A stretch of 64,000 bases of DNA from Paenibacillus tundrae. Lineage in GTDB: Bacteria > Bacillota > Bacilli > Paenibacillales > Paenibacillaceae. The notes under the pieces are model-generated. The model was not told where the DNA came from. It worked only from the letters and a program-made list of their open reading frames with translations, and searched no databases. The position numbers and the translations under genes are program-made. The stretch lies in contig NZ_CP145605.1 in NCBI RefSeq assembly GCF_036884255.1, positions 806,001 to 870,000 of the forward strand, in the 5' to 3' direction. Positions 9,052-19,300 of this stretch are shown one piece after another (the stretch's first letter is position 1; each line of letters begins with the position of its first letter).

Positions 9052-10346
9052 TCGAACGTTATAGCAGACCCGAAATGAGAGCCATCTGGACGGAAGAGAA
9101 CAAATTCAAGTCATGGCTGGAAGTTGAAATTTGTGCATGTGAAGCGTGGGCAGAGCTTGGAGTCATCCCGAAAGAAGAAGCAGCATTGCTTCGTCAGAAC
9201 GCATCTTTTGACATCGATCGCATCTATGAGATTGAACAGGAAACACGTCATGACGTTATCGCATTTACACGTACGGTATCCGAAAGTCTAGGCGCGGAGC
9301 GGAAATGGGTACACTACGGACTGACTTCTACAGATGTAGTAGATACGGCATTGGGATATGTCCTTCGTCAAGCCAACGAGATTCTGGAACGCGATATCGT
9401 GAACTTCATTGAAATTTTGCGTGAGAAAGCACTAGCATATCAGCATACACCAATGATGGGACGTACACACGGGGTACATGCGGAGCCAACAACGTTTGGT
9501 TTGAAAATGGCATTGTGGCATGAAGAGATGAAGCGTAACTTGGAGCGTTTCCGTCATGCAGCAGACAATGTGCAGTTCGGCAAAATCTCCGGTGCAGTTG
9601 GAACGTATGCGAACATCGATCCATTCGTAGAAGAGTTTGTCTGCGAGAAGCTAGGCACGAAGCCGGCACCGATCTCCACACAGACATTGCAGCGTGACCG
9701 TCATGCGGAGTATATGGCTACATTGGCGTTGATCGCAACTTCTTTGGACAAGTTCGCTACAGAAGTGCGTGCACTGCAAAAGAGTGAGTTCCGTGAAGTA
9801 GAAGAGGCTTTCGCTAAAGGTCAAAAGGGATCTTCTGCAATGCCGCACAAACGCAATCCAATCGGTAGTGAGAACATCTCAGGTTTGTCCCGCGTAATTC
9901 GCGGACATATGGTGTCTGCATATGAGAACGTAACGCTCTGGCATGAGCGCGATATCTCGCACTCTTCCGTTGAACGCGTGATCTTGCCGGATGCAACGAT
10001 GCTGCTGAACTACATGCTGAACCGCTTCGGTAATATCGTGAAAAACCTGACGGTGTTCCCAGAGAACATGAAACGCAACATGGAGCGCACCTTCGGCGTA
10101 CCGTTCTCAGGCCGCGTTATGACGAAGCTGATCGACAAAGGCTTCAGCCGTGAGCAAGCGTACGATACGGTACAACCACGTGCGATGCAAGCATGGGAAG
10201 AGCAAAGACAGTTCCAGGACATCGTGAAATCTACACCTGAAATTACAGAAGTGCTGAGCGAGGAAGAAATTGCAGATGCATTCAACCCATCATGGCACCT
10301 GAAGCATGTAGATACCATCTTCAAAAAGCTTGGTTTAAACGACTAA
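9048..10346 (+). CDS. purB: Adenylosuccinate lyase
   Basis: PurB removes fumarate from SAICAR and from adenylosuccinate, so it serves both IMP and AMP synthesis. The protein has 432 residues, normal for Bacillus. It carries the fumarase/aspartase signature [17 protein letters not shown] and the catalytic His region [16 protein letters not shown]. Further family segments include [15 protein letters not shown]. Its ATG overlaps the purK stop and follows TGGAGGAATATAAATTC. A structured repeat follows before purC. Confidence 0.96.
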   Translation: MIERYSRPEMRAIWTEENKFKSWLEVEICACEAWAELGVIPKEEAALLRQNASFDIDRIYEIEQETRHDVIAFTRTVSESLGAERKWVHYGLTSTDVVDTALGYVLRQANEILERDIVNFIEILREKALAYQHTPMMGRTHGVHAEPTTFGLKMALWHEEMKRNLERFRHAADNVQFGKISGAVGTYANIDPFVEEFVCEKLGTKPAPISTQTLQRDRHAEYMATLALIATSLDKFATEVRALQKSEFREVEEAFAKGQKGSSAMPHKRNPIGSENISGLSRVIRGHMVSAYENVTLWHERDISHSSVERVILPDATMLLNYMLNRFGNIVKNLTVFPENMKRNMERTFGVPFSGRVMTKLIDKGFSREQAYDTVQPRAMQAWEEQRQFQDIVKSTPEITEVLSEEEIADAFNPSWHLKHVDTIFKKLGLND

Positions 10347-10400
10347 TTTATTAAGGTTTTGAATTATTATGCTCCCTAAAAGTATAGGTTGATTATGTGT

Positions 10401-10587
10401 TCACGCTGGAACGGAGAAGCAGAAAAAACCTGAAGAAGCGAAGCGTTCGCCTGAAAGCTTTCTGAAAGAAAGCTGCATCGGAAGCATAAGCTATTCCCGG
10501 ATTTTACCCATTTGAAAGTGAGATCAAAAAAATCCGGGAATAACAGCGATCGGAAGGTTATTCTGCATTCGGAGTGGCTCCGCGTGA
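10401..10587 (+). repeat. Structured intergenic element, copy 1 (purB-purC gap), long subtype
   Basis: This is a plus-oriented copy. Outer pairing joins TCACGC (10401-10406) with GCGTGA (10582-10587) and GCAGAA with TTCTGC. Inside are the GCGAAGCGTTCGC hairpin and an extra AAAGCTTTC/GAAAGCT hairpin. A long stem TATTCCCGGATTT/AAATCCGGGAATA and the conserved AACAGCGATCG follow. GCAGAA/TTCTGC replaces GACAGAA/TTCTGTC of other copies on both sides, a compensatory change. Confidence 0.8.
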
Positions 10588-10638
10588 TGAAGGGAATTGG
10601 ACGTAAACTTTACATCTCCTGAAAGAAGGTGAGCCAAC

Positions 10639-11517
10639 ATGGCGTTGTCCACTGCGGCGGATCTCGTTGAAGCTCCTTTGTTATATAAAGGAAAAGTACG
10701 TGAATTGTACGATCTGGGTGAACATTTTTTGATCGTGGTTACAGACCGAATCTCTGCCTTTGACTATGTATTAGAACCTGCGGTTCCTGAGAAGGGCAAT
10801 GTGCTCAATAAGCTAAGTAGTTACTGGTTTGAGCTGACGGGCGATATGATGGACAATCACGTCGTTCATACAGATGTAAATCGATTGGGTGACGTTGTAA
10901 CTGACCCTAATCTGCTCAAAGATCGCATCATGGTTACCCGCAAAGCGGAGCGTATCGATATCGAATGCGTCGTACGTGGATATATCACCGGGGGCGGTTG
11001 GAGACAATATGAGAAAAGCGGTGAGGTCAACGGCATTACACTGCCGGAAGGACTTCGCAAAAACGCGAAGCTGGATTCTCCCATTTTCACGCCAGCAGCC
11101 AAAAACGACGTTGGGCATGACGAAGACATTCCAATGGATCGCATGAAGGAACTGGTTGGAGACGCGCTGGCCATCGAGCTTCAGGAGAAAAGCCTGCGCT
11201 TGTACGAATTCGCTCGTGATTACTGTGATCAGCGAGGTATCATTCTGGCAGATTGCAAGTTTGAATTCGGTATGGTGGATGGCAAAGTCATTCTGATTGA
11301 CGAAATCTTTACGCCAGACGCTTCCCGCTTCTGGGCTAAAGAAAACTATGCGCTTGATATCGAAATCGACAGTATGGACAAAGAACCGGTTCGTACGTAT
11401 CTTGCTGGTACAGATTGGGATAAAAACAGCCAGCCAGATCCATTACCTGAACAGGTTGTGGAGGCGACAACTGCAAGATACGTCGATATCTATAATCGTT
11501 TAACAAGTAGTGTTTGA
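10639..11517 (+). CDS. purC: SAICAR synthase
   Basis: PurC joins CAIR and aspartate with ATP to make SAICAR. The protein has 292 residues, somewhat longer than the roughly 240-residue Bacillus enzyme and nearer to the longer family members. The ATP-binding motif YKGKVRELYDLGE is near the N-terminus. SAICAR signature segments include RKAERIDIECVVRGYITG, VGHDEDI and LIDEIFTPDASRFW. The start ATG follows GAAAGAAGGTGAG. It is separated from purB by a structured repeat and from purS by almost 800 bases of hairpins. Confidence 0.95.
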   Translation: MALSTAADLVEAPLLYKGKVRELYDLGEHFLIVVTDRISAFDYVLEPAVPEKGNVLNKLSSYWFELTGDMMDNHVVHTDVNRLGDVVTDPNLLKDRIMVTRKAERIDIECVVRGYITGGGWRQYEKSGEVNGITLPEGLRKNAKLDSPIFTPAAKNDVGHDEDIPMDRMKELVGDALAIELQEKSLRLYEFARDYCDQRGIILADCKFEFGMVDGKVILIDEIFTPDASRFWAKENYALDIEIDSMDKEPVRTYLAGTDWDKNSQPDPLPEQVVEATTARYVDIYNRLTSSV

Positions 11518-11527
11518 GGCAAGCTAC

Positions 11528-11676
11528 GGAAAAGTTTGGCTTTCGATCGCTGTTGCCCCCGGAATGCTTGGATTGTAATCCTTTTTTCAAAAGGAAGCAT
11601 TCCGGTTGCAAAGGCGAAGCATATGCTTACGAAGCAGTTTTCTTCCAGAAAACTTTTAGCTTTCGCTTCTCCAGCT
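11528..11676 (-). repeat. Structured intergenic element, inverted divergent copy (purC-purS gap)
   Basis: Read on the minus strand, this stretch carries GGAGAAGCGAAAGC, a hairpin AAAAGTTTTC/GAAAACT, and GCTTCGCCTTTGC. A stem with GCATTCC/GGAATGC arms follows, then GGGCAACAGCGATCGAAAG. The AACAGCGATCG block and the order of parts match the plus-strand copies. It is therefore a divergent member in reverse orientation. Confidence 0.55.
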
Positions 11677-11726
11677 CAAATCTTTCCCTCCGCCAGTCTC
11701 AAACTGGGGAGAGGTAGTATTAAATA

Positions 11727-11848
11727 AGGCTTCCGTCAGGCAGGGAAGCCTGTAAAGAACAGAACATTCAGTTAATGTTACACATGTTATCTGTAACATT
11801 AGAGAACCACTTATATGTAAACGTAGTGGTTAAGGTCTCAACCACTAC
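11727..11848 (+). repeat. Three successive hairpins in the purC-purS gap
   Basis: AGGCTTCC/GGGAAGCCT forms the first hairpin, at about 11727-11752. TAATGTTAC (11773-11781) pairs perfectly with GTAACATTA (11793-11801). GTAGTGGTT (11823-11831) pairs perfectly with AACCACTAC (11840-11848). None is followed by a clear T run, so they do not look like ordinary terminators. Confidence 0.6.
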
Positions 11849-11851
11849 TAA

Positions 11852-12040
11852 CCGTGCAACGTAAAAGGTTTAGGCCTTTAAAAAAGCGCCGTAGGATCAG
11901 GCGGAGGGGCGGAATTGTTCGTAAAGGAGCGAAGCGTTCGCCTTTGTCCCCGGGTTTTGACCGCAGAGCGGGCTAAACAAATCAGAAAAACCTGGGGACA
12001 ACAGCGACCTGCAGAACAATCCGCCCCGGAGCAAGCTCCC
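11852..12040 (+). repeat. Structured intergenic element, GC-rich subtype, tandem copy A
   Basis: This is the first of two nearly identical units. The outer stem GGGGCGGAATTGTTC/GAACAATCCGCCCC has one extra A on the 5' side, as in the other copies. The GCGAAGCGTTCGCCTTT hairpin block follows, then the stem GTCCCCGGGTTTT/AAAACCTGGGGAC and AACAGCGACC. A GGAGC/GCTCC hairpin ends it. Almost all stem bases differ from the AT-rich copies, yet the pairing is kept. Confidence 0.8.
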
Positions 12041-12052
12041 AACTACTACCCA

Positions 12053-12241
12053 CCGTGCAACGTAAAGGTTTAGGCCTTTCAAAAAAAGCGCCGCAGGATC
12101 AGGCGGAGGGGCGGAATTGTTCGTAAAGGAGCGAAGCGTTCGCCTTTGTCCCCGGGTTTTGACCGCAGAGCGGGCTAAACAAATCAGAAAACCTGGGGAC
12201 AACAGCGACCTGCAGAACAATCCGCCCCGGAGCAAGCTCCC
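12053..12241 (+). repeat. Structured intergenic element, GC-rich subtype, tandem copy B
   Basis: This unit is a near-exact direct repeat of the one starting at 11852, with an offset of about 201 bases and only a few single-base differences and indels. It carries the same GGGGCGGAATTGTTC outer stem, GCGAAGCGTTCGCCTTT block and AACAGCGACC segment. The tandem duplication appears recent. It ends 69 bases before purS. Confidence 0.8.
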
Positions 12242-12310
12242 AAGGCCAATCATTTTTTTAACAGCATAAAGCATTTATCCCGTTCATTACTGAGGAGGAA
12301 CATAAGGATC

Positions 12311-12556
12311 ATGATTAAAGCAACCGTATATGTCACTATTAAGCAAAGCGTACTCGACCCGCAAGGCGTAGCAGTTCAAGGAGCCCTTCATTCGATGGGA
12401 TTCAATGAAGTTGAAAGTGTACGGATTGGTAAAGTCATGGAACTGAACCTGGATACGACAGATCGTGCAGAAGCGGAGAAACGATTGAAAGTGATGTGTG
12501 AGAAGCTGCTCGCGAACACCGTTGTTGAAGATTACCGCTACGAATTGGAGGGTTAA
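12311..12556 (+). CDS. purS: Phosphoribosylformylglycinamidine synthase subunit PurS
   Basis: PurS is the small scaffold subunit of the three-part FGAR amidotransferase (PurS-PurQ-PurL) of Gram-positive bacteria. The product is 81 residues, the usual size, with the family pattern [20 protein letters not shown] and [13 protein letters not shown]. The ATG follows GAGGAGGAACATAAGGATC. purQ starts 4 bases after its stop. Confidence 0.93.
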   Translation: MIKATVYVTIKQSVLDPQGVAVQGALHSMGFNEVESVRIGKVMELNLDTTDRAEAEKRLKVMCEKLLANTVVEDYRYELEG

Positions 12557-12560
12557 TCTC

Positions 12561-13250
12561 ATGAAATTTGCAGTTCTTGTGTTCCCTGGCTCCAACTGCG
12601 ACATCGACTGTTACAAGGCAGTAGAAGACGCGATTGGACAAGAGGTTGATTATGTATGGCACACGGCTACAGATCTATCGGCTTATGATTGCATTCTGGT
12701 TCCAGGTGGTTTCTCGTATGGTGACTACCTGCGTTGCGGCGCCATTTCCCGTTTCGCACCTGTAATGAACGAGGTAGCCAAAGCTGCTGAAGAAGGTAAA
12801 TATATTTTGGGCATTTGTAACGGATTCCAGATCCTGACTGAAGCTGGTTTGCTTCCAGGGGCATTGATCCGTAATACATCTCTGAAATTCCGTTGCCATG
12901 ATACCGTATTGAAAGTAGCCAATGCAGATACACCATTTACACGTGACTATACGCAAGGCGCAGAGATTATTATTCCAATTGCGCACGGTGAAGGAAACTA
13001 TTATTGCGATGATGCGACACTTGCAAGCTTGCAAGCGAACAACCAAATCGTATTTACGTATGGTAGCAATCCGAATGGTTCCCTTGGTGATATCGCGGGA
13101 ATCAGTAATATCGGCGGAAACGTGGTCGGCATGATGCCGCATCCAGAGCGCGCAGTAGATTCATTGCTCGGCTCAGAAGACGGCAAACGTATGTTTACAT
13201 CTATTTTGAAAGCATGGAGGGATAAGCATGACGCAGCAGCTATCCGCTAA
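12561..13250 (+). CDS. purQ: Phosphoribosylformylglycinamidine synthase glutaminase subunit
   Basis: PurQ is the class I glutamine amidotransferase subunit that supplies ammonia to PurL. The chosen ATG (12561) follows GGAGGGTTAATCTC and gives the family N-terminus [17 protein letters not shown]. The product is 229 residues. The nucleophile Cys86 lies in GICNGFQIL, and the catalytic His-Glu pair lies in [13 protein letters not shown]. It overlaps purL by 23 bases. The frame is open upstream, but the extra residues do not resemble the family. Confidence 0.95.
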   Translation: MKFAVLVFPGSNCDIDCYKAVEDAIGQEVDYVWHTATDLSAYDCILVPGGFSYGDYLRCGAISRFAPVMNEVAKAAEEGKYILGICNGFQILTEAGLLPGALIRNTSLKFRCHDTVLKVANADTPFTRDYTQGAEIIIPIAHGEGNYYCDDATLASLQANNQIVFTYGSNPNGSLGDIAGISNIGGNVVGMMPHPERAVDSLLGSEDGKRMFTSILKAWRDKHDAAAIR

Positions 13251-15471
13251 GGAACCGACAGCAGAACAGGTCGCAGAACATAAACTTTACGCCCAAATGG
13301 GTGTGTCGGACAGTGAATATGAGCTGATCTGTGAATTCATGGGACGTAAGCCAAACTACACAGAGATTGGTGTTTTCAGTGTAATGTGGTCTGAACACTG
13401 TGCATACAAAAACTCCAAACCACTCTTGCGTCGCTTTCCAACAAGTGGCCCGCGTGTCCTGATGGGACCGGGTGAGGGTGCGGGTATCGTCGATATCGGG
13501 GATAACCAAGCCGTTGTTTTCAAAATTGAAAGCCATAACCACCCTTCCGCGGTTGAGCCTTACCAAGGCGCAGCGACAGGTGTTGGCGGCATTATCCGTG
13601 ATATTTTCTCCATGGGTGCTAGACCTGTGGCATTGCTGAACTCCCTACGTTTCGGCAAGCTGGAGAGCGATCGCGTTAAATATTTGTTCGAGCATGTCGT
13701 AGCTGGTATTGCGGGATATGGTAACTGTATCGGTATTCCTACGGTTGCGGGTGAAGTTATGTTTGACGAGAGCTACGAAGGTAACCCATTGGTTAATGCC
13801 ATGTGTGTGGGTCTCATTGATCACGATAAAATTCAGCGCGGTGTAGCTAAGGGTGTAGGTAACCCAGTGTATTATGTTGGGCCGCCAACAGGCCGTGATG
13901 GAATTCACGGAGCAACCTTTGCTTCGGTTGAATTGACTGAAGAATCCGAATCCCAACGTACAGCGGTTCAAGTCGGTGATCCATTCATGGAGAAACTGGT
14001 TATGGAATCCTGTCTGGAATTGATCGATACAGGCATCGTGCTGGGTATTCAGGATATGGGCGCTGCGGGCTTAACATGTTCGAGTGCGGAGATGGCAAGT
14101 AAAGCAGGCAATGGTCTGGAATTGTATCTGGATCAGGTGCCACAGCGTGAAGAAGGCATGACTCCTTACGAAATGATGCTGTCTGAGTCTCAGGAGCGTA
14201 TGTTGTTCGTAGTAGAGCCGAAGGATGAAGCACAGGCGATGGAAATCTTCGAACGCTGGGGTGTTATCTGTGCCAAGGTTGGTAAAGTTACGGATGACGG
14301 CCGTCTGAAACTGATCCACCATGGCGAAGTGGTTGGTGATATGCCAGTAACGGCACTGGTTGACGAATGTCCGGTGTATGATAAGCCATCTTCTGTACCT
14401 GCGTACTATGAAGCTAGTGCTTCCATCGACACGCTTCGTTACGACGAAGTGTCGGATCTCGGTGGTGCGTTGAAACAAGTGCTCGCTTCGCCAACGGTGG
14501 CAAGTAAGAAGTGGGTCTATGATCAATACGATTACATGGTGCGTACAAGCACAGCCGTTCGTCCAGGTTCAGATGCAGCGGTGGTAACAATCCGTGGAAC
14601 ACGCAAAGGTCTCGCGATGACAACGGATTGCAACGGACGTTATGTATATCTTGATCCAGAAGTGGGCGGAAGAATTGCGGTAAGTGAAGCTGCGCGTAAC
14701 ATTGTATGTTCTGGTGCAGAGCCACTCGCGATTACGGACAACCTGAACTTCGGTAACCCGGAGAAACCGGATATTTTCTGGCAGATGGAAAAAGCTGTAG
14801 ACGGTATGGCTGAAGCTTGTCGCGTATTGGATACACCAGTCATCGGCGGTAACGTAAGTTTGTACAATGAAAACGCCAAAGGCTCCATCTACCCAACGCC
14901 AGTTGTCGGTATGGTAGGCCTCGTTCATGATACGGATCATATCACGACACAAGCATTCAAATCCGAAGGAGATGTCATCATTCTCCTCGGTGACACGAAA
15001 GCCGAACTGGGCGGCAGCGAGCTGCAATACGCCGTTCATGGTCAGACAGAAGGCCGTCCACCAGAGCTGAACTTGCAGACTGAAAAAGTGTTGCTTAGCA
15101 CCGTGCTCGAAGCGATTCAATCCGGACTTGTTCGTTCAGCACATGACTTGTCTGAAGGTGGTCTAGCAGTTGCACTGGCTGAGTCTTGCATTAGCGGTAA
15201 CGTAGGTGCACAAGTGAACGTGGAAACTACACTGCGTGGCGATCATGCACTCTTCAGTGAAAGCCAATCCCGTATTCTGCTATCGGCTTCGCCGGAGCAA
15301 GCAGGTAAGCTTGAAGCGTTTGTTCGTGAACGCGGTGTACCTGTAGCTGTGATCGGACGTGTAGAAGGAAGTAATCTTACGATTGAATTGAACGGAAGAT
15401 CAGCTGTGAACGAACCCGTAGGAGGTTTGACTCAGGTCTGGGAGGATGCGATTCCATGTCTCATGAACTGA
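13228..15471 (+). CDS. purL: Phosphoribosylformylglycinamidine synthase synthetase subunit (small type)
   Basis: PurL converts FGAR to FGAM with ATP and ammonia delivered by PurQ. The protein has 747 residues, the size of the small PurL that needs PurS and PurQ, in contrast to the roughly 1300-residue Gram-negative enzyme. Motifs include [30 protein letters not shown] and [13 protein letters not shown] [15 protein letters not shown], plus [15 protein letters not shown] near the C-terminus. The ATG follows GGAGGGATAAGC inside purQ. purF begins within the last 16 bases. Confidence 0.95.
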   Translation: MTQQLSAKEPTAEQVAEHKLYAQMGVSDSEYELICEFMGRKPNYTEIGVFSVMWSEHCAYKNSKPLLRRFPTSGPRVLMGPGEGAGIVDIGDNQAVVFKIESHNHPSAVEPYQGAATGVGGIIRDIFSMGARPVALLNSLRFGKLESDRVKYLFEHVVAGIAGYGNCIGIPTVAGEVMFDESYEGNPLVNAMCVGLIDHDKIQRGVAKGVGNPVYYVGPPTGRDGIHGATFASVELTEESESQRTAVQVGDPFMEKLVMESCLELIDTGIVLGIQDMGAAGLTCSSAEMASKAGNGLELYLDQVPQREEGMTPYEMMLSESQERMLFVVEPKDEAQAMEIFERWGVICAKVGKVTDDGRLKLIHHGEVVGDMPVTALVDECPVYDKPSSVPAYYEASASIDTLRYDEVSDLGGALKQVLASPTVASKKWVYDQYDYMVRTSTAVRPGSDAAVVTIRGTRKGLAMTTDCNGRYVYLDPEVGGRIAVSEAARNIVCSGAEPLAITDNLNFGNPEKPDIFWQMEKAVDGMAEACRVLDTPVIGGNVSLYNENAKGSIYPTPVVGMVGLVHDTDHITTQAFKSEGDVIILLGDTKAELGGSELQYAVHGQTEGRPPELNLQTEKVLLSTVLEAIQSGLVRSAHDLSEGGLAVALAESCISGNVGAQVNVETTLRGDHALFSESQSRILLSASPEQAGKLEAFVRERGVPVAVIGRVEGSNLTIELNGRSAVNEPVGGLTQVWEDAIPCLMN

Positions 15472-16934
15472 TGACAGGGCCGTTGTGGACAGGTGATTAT
15501 TATAATGAAGGGTCCGGCAAGGAAGGACTCGACAAATTAAAGGAAGAATGCGGAGTTTTCGGGGTGTTCAGACACCCTGAAGCCGCTTCGTTATCCTATT
15601 ATGGTCTACATGCATTGCAGCACCGGGGCGAAGAAAGTGCGGGAATGTGTGTAAGTGATGGCAATCAGTTTAACTACCATCGCGGCATGGGACTCGTGAA
15701 GGAAGTATTTACGAAGGATCTGATGCAGACCCTTACCGGTGATATCTCAATCGGGCACGTTCGGTATTCGACTAGCGGTGATAGCAAGCTGACCAATGCA
15801 CAGCCATTGGTATTCAAATATCGTGATGGTGATCTGGCCGTTGCGACGAATGGTAATATCGTTAATGCACCTACGATCCGCCGTGAACTAGAGCAGAGCG
15901 GTTCAATCTTCCAGACGACAAGTGATACAGAAGTTATTGCCCATCTGATTGCACGTTCTTCCAAAGGTTTGGTGGAAGCAGCGAAGGATGCATTTCAGCG
16001 GATCGTGGGTGGCTATGCGTTCTTGATTATGACGAACGATAAGTTGCTCGTTGCGTCTGATCCGCATGGTCTGCGTCCATTGACAATGGGTAAGCTAGGG
16101 GACGCTTATCTGTTTGCCTCCGAGACCTGTGCGCTTGAAACGATTGGTGCTGAACTAATCCGCGATATTGAGCCAGGCGAACTGCTTGTACTGGATGCCG
16201 ACGGGTTGCATGAAGATCGGTTTGATCATCATAAACATCGCAAAGCGCTGTGTGCGATGGAATATATTTATTTTGCTCGTCCGGACAGTGACATGAATGG
16301 TGCGAACCAACACGCTGCCCGTAAACGGATGGGAAGCCGTATGGCGATTGAAGCATTTGTAGATGCGGACTTGGTTACGGGGGTACCAGATTCCAGTATC
16401 TCGGCAGCGATTGGATACGCTGAACAGACGGGGATTCCGTATGAGATGGGTATGATCAAAAATAAATATACAGGTCGAACATTTATTCAGCCGAGCCAAG
16501 AGCTACGGGAGCAAGGTGTGAAGATGAAACTAAGCGCCGTGCGCCGTGTAGTTGAGGGCAAACGTGTGGTTATGATCGATGACTCCATCGTGCGTGGTAC
16601 GACATCCCGCCGGATCGTGAATATGCTACGGGATGCAGGGGCTACGGAAGTGCATGTGCGGATTACATCTCCGCCGTTCAAAAATCCATGCTTCTACGGG
16701 ATCGATACACCGGATAGCCGCGAACTGATCGCTTCATCATTGTCTGTGGAAGAGATATGCCGTGAAATCAACGCAGACTCTCTGGCGTTCCTTAGCCCGG
16801 ACGGGTTGATTACATCCATTCAGGGAGATAATCAGGATGACTACAAGGGCGGACTATGCCTTGCATGCTTCGATAATGATTATCCAACTCGTCTCGACTT
16901 TAATGGCGAAGAAAAATTCGGATGTAGTTGTTAG
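15456..16934 (+). CDS. purF: Amidophosphoribosyltransferase
   Basis: PurF makes phosphoribosylamine from PRPP and glutamine, the committed step of the pathway. The 492-residue protein has a 31-residue N-terminal propeptide before the predicted nucleophile Cys32 in EECGVFGV; removal of the propeptide is known for Bacillus PurF. The PRPP-binding motif [18 protein letters not shown] is present. Cys residues in [11 protein letters not shown] and the C-terminal FGCSC fit the [4Fe-4S] cluster of the Bacillus type. An alternative start is Met6. It overlaps purL, which suggests coupling. Confidence 0.95.
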   Translation: MSHELMTGPLWTGDYYNEGSGKEGLDKLKEECGVFGVFRHPEAASLSYYGLHALQHRGEESAGMCVSDGNQFNYHRGMGLVKEVFTKDLMQTLTGDISIGHVRYSTSGDSKLTNAQPLVFKYRDGDLAVATNGNIVNAPTIRRELEQSGSIFQTTSDTEVIAHLIARSSKGLVEAAKDAFQRIVGGYAFLIMTNDKLLVASDPHGLRPLTMGKLGDAYLFASETCALETIGAELIRDIEPGELLVLDADGLHEDRFDHHKHRKALCAMEYIYFARPDSDMNGANQHAARKRMGSRMAIEAFVDADLVTGVPDSSISAAIGYAEQTGIPYEMGMIKNKYTGRTFIQPSQELREQGVKMKLSAVRRVVEGKRVVMIDDSIVRGTTSRRIVNMLRDAGATEVHVRITSPPFKNPCFYGIDTPDSRELIASSLSVEEICREINADSLAFLSPDGLITSIQGDNQDDYKGGLCLACFDNDYPTRLDFNGEEKFGCSC

Positions 16935-16946
16935 GAGATTAGGCTT

Positions 16947-17384
16947 ATGGGAAGAAAAAGCTATAATGAGGGCGATATTTTTCTGATCCCGATGCATGAT
17001 GGCCGTTTGGCTGTATGTCAGGTCGTAAGTGCATTGAGAGGCCGCTTCAAAAAGGCATTTTCATTCGGCGTGATGAGCATTCAGCATGACGAAACTGTAA
17101 GCTTTGAAGATCGCGAATTTCTTGTCTATCCTTATATGCAGCGAAAGAATAGCGTGATCTTCACGTCACCGGCATATCTCAAAGATGGAACATGGAGTAT
17201 TATCGGTAACATCCCATTAACGCCAGCGAAAAAAGAACTGCAAGTATTTCAATGTGCGGGGCATTTGTACGATGGAGATGAGTATATCCGCAATCTCTCG
17301 CCGACAGAATACAGTCAGTATATTACGCTCGGCGTGGCAGGGTTTGAGTTGGTACAGAACCATTTATTAGAGATGAAACAGTAA
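16947..17384 (+). CDS. Imm26-like protein inserted between purF and purM
   Basis: This 145-residue protein is not a purine enzyme. The N-terminus SYNEGDIFLIPMHDGRLAVCQVV resembles the start of the immunity protein 26 family, which protects against contact-dependent or polymorphic toxins. I assign it only by that resemblance. No signal peptide or membrane segment is visible, so it should be cytoplasmic. The ATG lies 12 bases after the purF stop behind TTAGGAGATTAGGCTT, so it would be co-transcribed with the pur genes. No toxin gene is nearby. It could be an unrelated protein of the same fold with a housekeeping role. Confidence 0.6.
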   Translation: MGRKSYNEGDIFLIPMHDGRLAVCQVVSALRGRFKKAFSFGVMSIQHDETVSFEDREFLVYPYMQRKNSVIFTSPAYLKDGTWSIIGNIPLTPAKKELQVFQCAGHLYDGDEYIRNLSPTEYSQYITLGVAGFELVQNHLLEMKQ

Positions 17385-17388
17385 TATA

Positions 17389-17572
17389 TTAGTTCAACTA
17401 AACTTTTTACACGAGAACGGAGAGGACAGAAATAACCTGAAGAAGCGAAGCGTTCGCCTTTATCTCCGGATTTTCCCTTTGAAGAAGGGAATCAAAAAAA
17501 TCTGGAGATAACAGCGATCGGAGGTTATTCTGTCATCGGAGTGGCAAGTGTAAACATTCATTAGTTGAACTT
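17389..17572 (+). repeat. Structured intergenic element, copy in the gap before purM
   Basis: The core runs from TTTACAC (17406-17412) to GTGTAAA (17548-17554). It has the outer stem GACAGAAATAACCT/AGGTTATTCTGTC with one bulged A, the GCGAAGCGTTCGCCTTT block, the stem TATCTCCGGATTT/AAATCTGGAGATA and AACAGCGATCGG. Flanks AGTTCAACTAA and TTAGTTGAACT extend the inverted repeat. It fills the gap between the Imm26-like gene and purM. Confidence 0.85.
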
Positions 17573-17627
17573 AAATAAATACGATATTTGGAATGAAATA
17601 TAGAACCAGATGAAGGGTGCGATGGTA

Positions 17628-18668
17628 GTGTCAGAAGCATACAAAAACGCCGGCGTCGATATCGCGGCAGGCAACGAAGCGGTAGAACGGATGAAAAAGC
17701 ATGTGAAACGTACCTTCCGTCCGGAAGTCATGACAGACCTGGGTGGATTCGGTGCTCTGTTCGGCTTGAACAAGGACAAGTATGATGAGCCGGTACTTGT
17801 TTCCGGTACAGACGGCGTAGGAACGAAGCTGAAAATCGCGTTTGCTATGGATCGCCACGATACGATTGGAATTGACGCGGTAGCCATGTGTGTGAATGAT
17901 ATTGTCGTACAGGGCGCAGAGCCATTGTTTTTCCTCGACTATCTGGCATGTGACAAAGTCATTCCAGAGAAGATTGAAGCGATTGTTGCGGGGATTGCAG
18001 AAGGCTGTCATCAGTCCGGCTGTGCACTGATTGGTGGCGAAACGGCTGAAATGCCGGGGATGTACAGTGAAGGTGAGTACGATATTGCCGGATTTACCGT
18101 AGGTATTGTGGATAAAGCAAAAATCATCAACGGTACAACCATCGCTCCTGGCGATACGGTGATTGGACTTGCATCCAGTGGTGTACACAGTAACGGCTTC
18201 TCCTTGGTACGTAAGTTGCTGTTGGAGCAAGCTGGACTGAGTTTGCAGGACGAAGTGCAGGAGCTCGGTGGTAAGCTGGGCGATGCGCTGTTGGAACCTA
18301 CGAAGATTTATGTGAAGCCATTGTTGTCCTTGCTGGAGAATGTAAAGGTAAAAGGTATGGCTCACATCACTGGTGGTGGATTTATTGAGAACATCCCACG
18401 GATGTTGCCAAGTAACGTAAACGTGGATATCGACTACGGCTCATGGCCAATCCTGCCGATCTTCAACCTGTTACAAGAGAAGGGCAATGTCACTAACCGT
18501 GATATGTTCACAACATTTAACATGGGGATCGGTCTTGTGCTGGTTGTTAATGAAGCTGATGCCGCGGAAGCTCTGCAACAACTGAAATCATCTGGTGAAG
18601 AAGCGTACATCATTGGCCGTGTTACCGAAGGAGATGTGCGAGTAACCTTCACAGGAGCGGATGTTTAA
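17628..18668 (+). CDS. purM: Phosphoribosylformylglycinamidine cyclo-ligase (AIR synthase)
   Basis: PurM closes FGAM to AIR with ATP. A GTG start at 17628, 10 bases after AAGGG, gives [19 protein letters not shown] and 346 residues, matching the Bacillus enzyme. An in-frame ATG at 17610 would add six residues that do not fit the family. Motifs include [26 protein letters not shown] and the [10 protein letters not shown] segment. It sits after a structured repeat and its stop overlaps the purN start. Confidence 0.93.
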   Translation: MSEAYKNAGVDIAAGNEAVERMKKHVKRTFRPEVMTDLGGFGALFGLNKDKYDEPVLVSGTDGVGTKLKIAFAMDRHDTIGIDAVAMCVNDIVVQGAEPLFFLDYLACDKVIPEKIEAIVAGIAEGCHQSGCALIGGETAEMPGMYSEGEYDIAGFTVGIVDKAKIINGTTIAPGDTVIGLASSGVHSNGFSLVRKLLLEQAGLSLQDEVQELGGKLGDALLEPTKIYVKPLLSLLENVKVKGMAHITGGGFIENIPRMLPSNVNVDIDYGSWPILPIFNLLQEKGNVTNRDMFTTFNMGIGLVLVVNEADAAEALQQLKSSGEEAYIIGRVTEGDVRVTFTGADV

Positions 18669-19285
18669 TGACGAATTACCGGATTGCTGTATTTGCCTCG
18701 GGTGAAGGGAGTAACTTTCAGTCATTGGTCGATGCAGTGCGGAACGGGGGGCTGAATGCATCCGTTGAACTGCTGGTCTGTGACAAACCTGCTGCACGTG
18801 TCGTGCAGCGGGCACAGGATGCTGGCGTGGATTGCCATCTCTTCACCCCGAAGAATTATGATTCACGAGAAGCCTACGAGAAAGAGATCGTTGAAGTGTT
18901 AGAAACGAAAAATATAGATCTGGTCGTTCTTGCCGGATATATGCGTTTGCTCACTTCAGTCGTGGTGGATCGGTATGCAGGACGATTGATTAATATCCAT
19001 CCCTCTCTTCTTCCAGCGTTCCCTGGCAAAGATGCTGTCGGGCAAGCAATAGAATACGGTGTGAAGATTACAGGTGTGACTGTTCATTTTGTGGATGGAG
19101 GTATGGATACAGGGCCTATTATTGCCCAGCATCCAGTACCGGTTTTGCTCGGGGATACGGCGGAAACGATCAGTCGTTCTATCCACGCTGCCGAACAACA
19201 GTTGTATCCAGAAGTTGTCTCTTGGTTCGCTCAAGGTCTGATCCAATTAAACGGACGCCACGTTACCGTTAACAAACCGGTTTGA
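18668..19285 (+). CDS. purN: Phosphoribosylglycinamide formyltransferase
   Basis: PurN transfers a formyl group from 10-formyl-THF to GAR. The protein has 205 residues, typical of the family. The N-terminus RIAVFASGEGSNFQSLVDAV carries the nucleotide loop. The catalytic region is LINIHPSLLPAFPGKDAVGQA with the conserved Asn-His, and the conserved Asp is in VHFVDGGMDTGPII. It begins at the last base of the purM stop. A structured repeat follows it. Confidence 0.95.
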   Translation: MTNYRIAVFASGEGSNFQSLVDAVRNGGLNASVELLVCDKPAARVVQRAQDAGVDCHLFTPKNYDSREAYEKEIVEVLETKNIDLVVLAGYMRLLTSVVVDRYAGRLINIHPSLLPAFPGKDAVGQAIEYGVKITGVTVHFVDGGMDTGPIIAQHPVPVLLGDTAETISRSIHAAEQQLYPEVVSWFAQGLIQLNGRHVTVNKPV

Positions 19286-19300
19286 TATAAGTTGCCTCTT

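Noticed and set aside
10401..10587. Ordinary terminators or attenuators between pur genes
   Set aside because: The elements have long branched stems and conserved unpaired blocks but no T run after the outer stem.
16947..17384. A purine enzyme or regulatory subunit of PurF
   Set aside because: No purine pathway motif is present, and the N-terminus fits the Imm26 type better.
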